NCBI GenBank assembly: GCA_002411105.1
Contig: DHQX01000023.1
Coordinates: forward strand, 1-48,955
Direction: 5' to 3'
DNA from: Christensenella sp. UBA5327
GTDB lineage: Bacteria; Bacillota; Clostridia; Christensenellales; Aristaeellaceae
Length of the DNA stretch: 48,955 bases
Under the pieces are notes generated by a model that was given only the letters and a program-made list of their open reading frames with translations, had not been told where the DNA came from and made no database searches. The position numbers and the translations under genes are program-made. Of this stretch, positions 48,342 to 48,955 are shown in pieces (position 1 is the stretch's first letter; every line of letters starts with the position of its first letter).

Positions 48342-48955
48342 ATGAAACGGACAAGAACCCTGTTGGCGGCGCTGTTGGTGCTGGCGCTGATGCTGCCGGG
48401 CCTGGCCCTGGCAGAAGACAAGCCTGTGGTGGGCATCCTTCAGTATGTGCAGCACCCGGCGCTGGACTCTGCCCGGGAGGGCTTTCTGAAGGGCCTGGCA
48501 GATGCGGGCTTTGTGGACGGGGTGGATGTGACCATCGACTACCAAAACGGTCAGGCCAGCCAGGACATCTGCGCTTCCATCGCCGACAAGTTTGTGGCTG
48601 ACAAGGTGGATTTGATGCTGGGCATCGCCACCCCGGCGGTTTTGGCCCTGGCGGGCAAAACCGACACCACCCCCATCCTGGGCACCGCGGTCACCGACTA
48701 TGTGGGCGCGCGCCTGGCCAACAGCAATGAGAAGCCGGGCTTTAACGTTTCCGGCACCACCGACATGAACCCAGTGGCCGACCAGATCAGGCTCATCAAG
48801 CGCTTCATGCCGCAGGCCCAGACCGTGGGCATCCTCTATACCGGCAGCGAGATCAACTCCCAAACCCAGGTGAAGCTGGCGCTGGCGGAGATCAAGGCCC
48901 AGGGCATGGCGGCGGTGGAGGTCACCGTCAACAACTCAAACGATGTGCAGCAGGC
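48342..48955 (+). CDS. ABC transporter substrate-binding protein, TrpX-like, second copy (3' partial)
   Basis: The gene runs off the right edge. The ATG at 48342 follows AAGGAGG; an in-frame ATG at 48309 lies in the terminator tail and has no ribosome site. About 204 residues are visible: signal peptide (LLAALLVLALMLPGLALA), then GILQYVQHPALDSAREGFLKGL, LMLGIATPAVLALAGKT, ILGTAVTDYVGARL and VGILYTGSEINSQTQ, closely similar to the preceding binding protein. The T-box with UAC suggests tyrosine as ligand (inference). The missing permease and ATPase are expected downstream. Confidence 0.92.
   Translation, partial: MKRTRTLLAALLVLALMLPGLALAEDKPVVGILQYVQHPALDSAREGFLKGLADAGFVDGVDVTIDYQNGQASQDICASIADKFVADKVDLMLGIATPAVLALAGKTDTTPILGTAVTDYVGARLANSNEKPGFNVSGTTDMNPVADQIRLIKRFMPQAQTVGILYTGSEINSQTQVKLALAEIKAQGMAAVEVTVNNSNDVQQ

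Larger units (their letters stand above)
46604..48955 (+). repeat. Tandem duplication: promoter, T-box leader and binding protein gene
   Basis: Unit one (46604-47900) and unit two (48026 to beyond the window) share layout and sequence: ACATTGAAG at the -35, near-identical T-box leaders, and genes with long blocks of identity (for example GGGCATCGCCACCCCGGCGG in both). The copies have diverged in signal peptide, lower stem I pairs and specifier codon, so the duplication is not recent. Confidence 0.85.

Noticed and set aside
1..48955. CRISPR arrays, tRNA/rRNA genes, IS elements, attachment sites
   Set aside because: No regularly spaced repeats, tRNA-like cloverleaf sequences, transposase or integrase genes were recognised.

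Overview
The window looks like chromosome of a fermentative, strictly anaerobic Gram-positive bacterium of the Clostridia (Firmicutes) with fairly GC-rich DNA. The reasons are: a complete arginine deiminase plus oxidative ornithine degradation set of the amino-acid-fermenting clostridial type, a tungsten-type aldehyde:ferredoxin oxidoreductase, a flavodiiron protein with a short Ric-like protein, an adenosylcobalamin-dependent ribonucleotide reductase, T-box leaders, and AGGAGG-type ribosome binding sites. No tRNA, rRNA, IS element, phage gene or CRISPR array was seen. The genus cannot be read from the sequence.

Layout. 1-3.3 kb: YesM-type kinase (cut by the window edge), a compact YesN-type regulator and a sugar-type binding lipoprotein, without permeases. 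3.5-5.3 kb (minus): membrane protein, XRE regulator and MDR oxidoreductase operon. 5.4-7.8 kb: MarR regulator with a clear promoter/operator, an iron-sulfur flavoprotein, a second flavodoxin-fold protein and a methyltransferase. 8.0-12.2 kb: a tightly coupled operon of a binding-protein/VWA lipoprotein, XpaC-like, a second related binding protein, and TelA-like. 12.3-19.1 kb: YdeI-like protein, class II RNR with two NrdR-box-like sites, an ABC exporter and transketolase. 19.4-24.7 kb: redox cluster (Gfo/Idh/MocA, AOR, [4Fe-4S] aldo/keto reductase, OYE-type flavoenzyme). 24.9-28.5 kb: a large exported protein of unknown function, a URO-D-fold protein and MscS.

28.7-39.9 kb is the metabolic centre: arcA, arcB, ord, ortA, ortB, oraS, oraE, or-4 (MutL-like), orr, arcC. 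Together these would take arginine through citrulline to ornithine plus carbamoyl phosphate, make ATP with ArcC, and oxidise ornithine through D-ornithine and 2,4-diaminopentanoate to acetyl-CoA and D-alanine. The ornithine genes sit between arcB and arcC, so the two pathways appear to be one unit. A secreted beta-helix-type protein is attached at its 3' end.

41.0-46.5 kb (minus): polysaccharide deacetylase (apparently leaderless mRNA) and a Crp-family regulator, then flavodiiron protein, Ric-like protein, a P-type metal ATPase with an unusual CPG motif, and a separate HMA-domain protein. 46.6-48.96 kb: a tandem duplication of promoter + T-box + TrpX-like binding protein. The two T-boxes present different specifier codons, UUC (Phe) and UAC (Tyr), in otherwise matching specifier loops. 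This is the most striking regulatory observation in the window. The second copy runs off the right edge.
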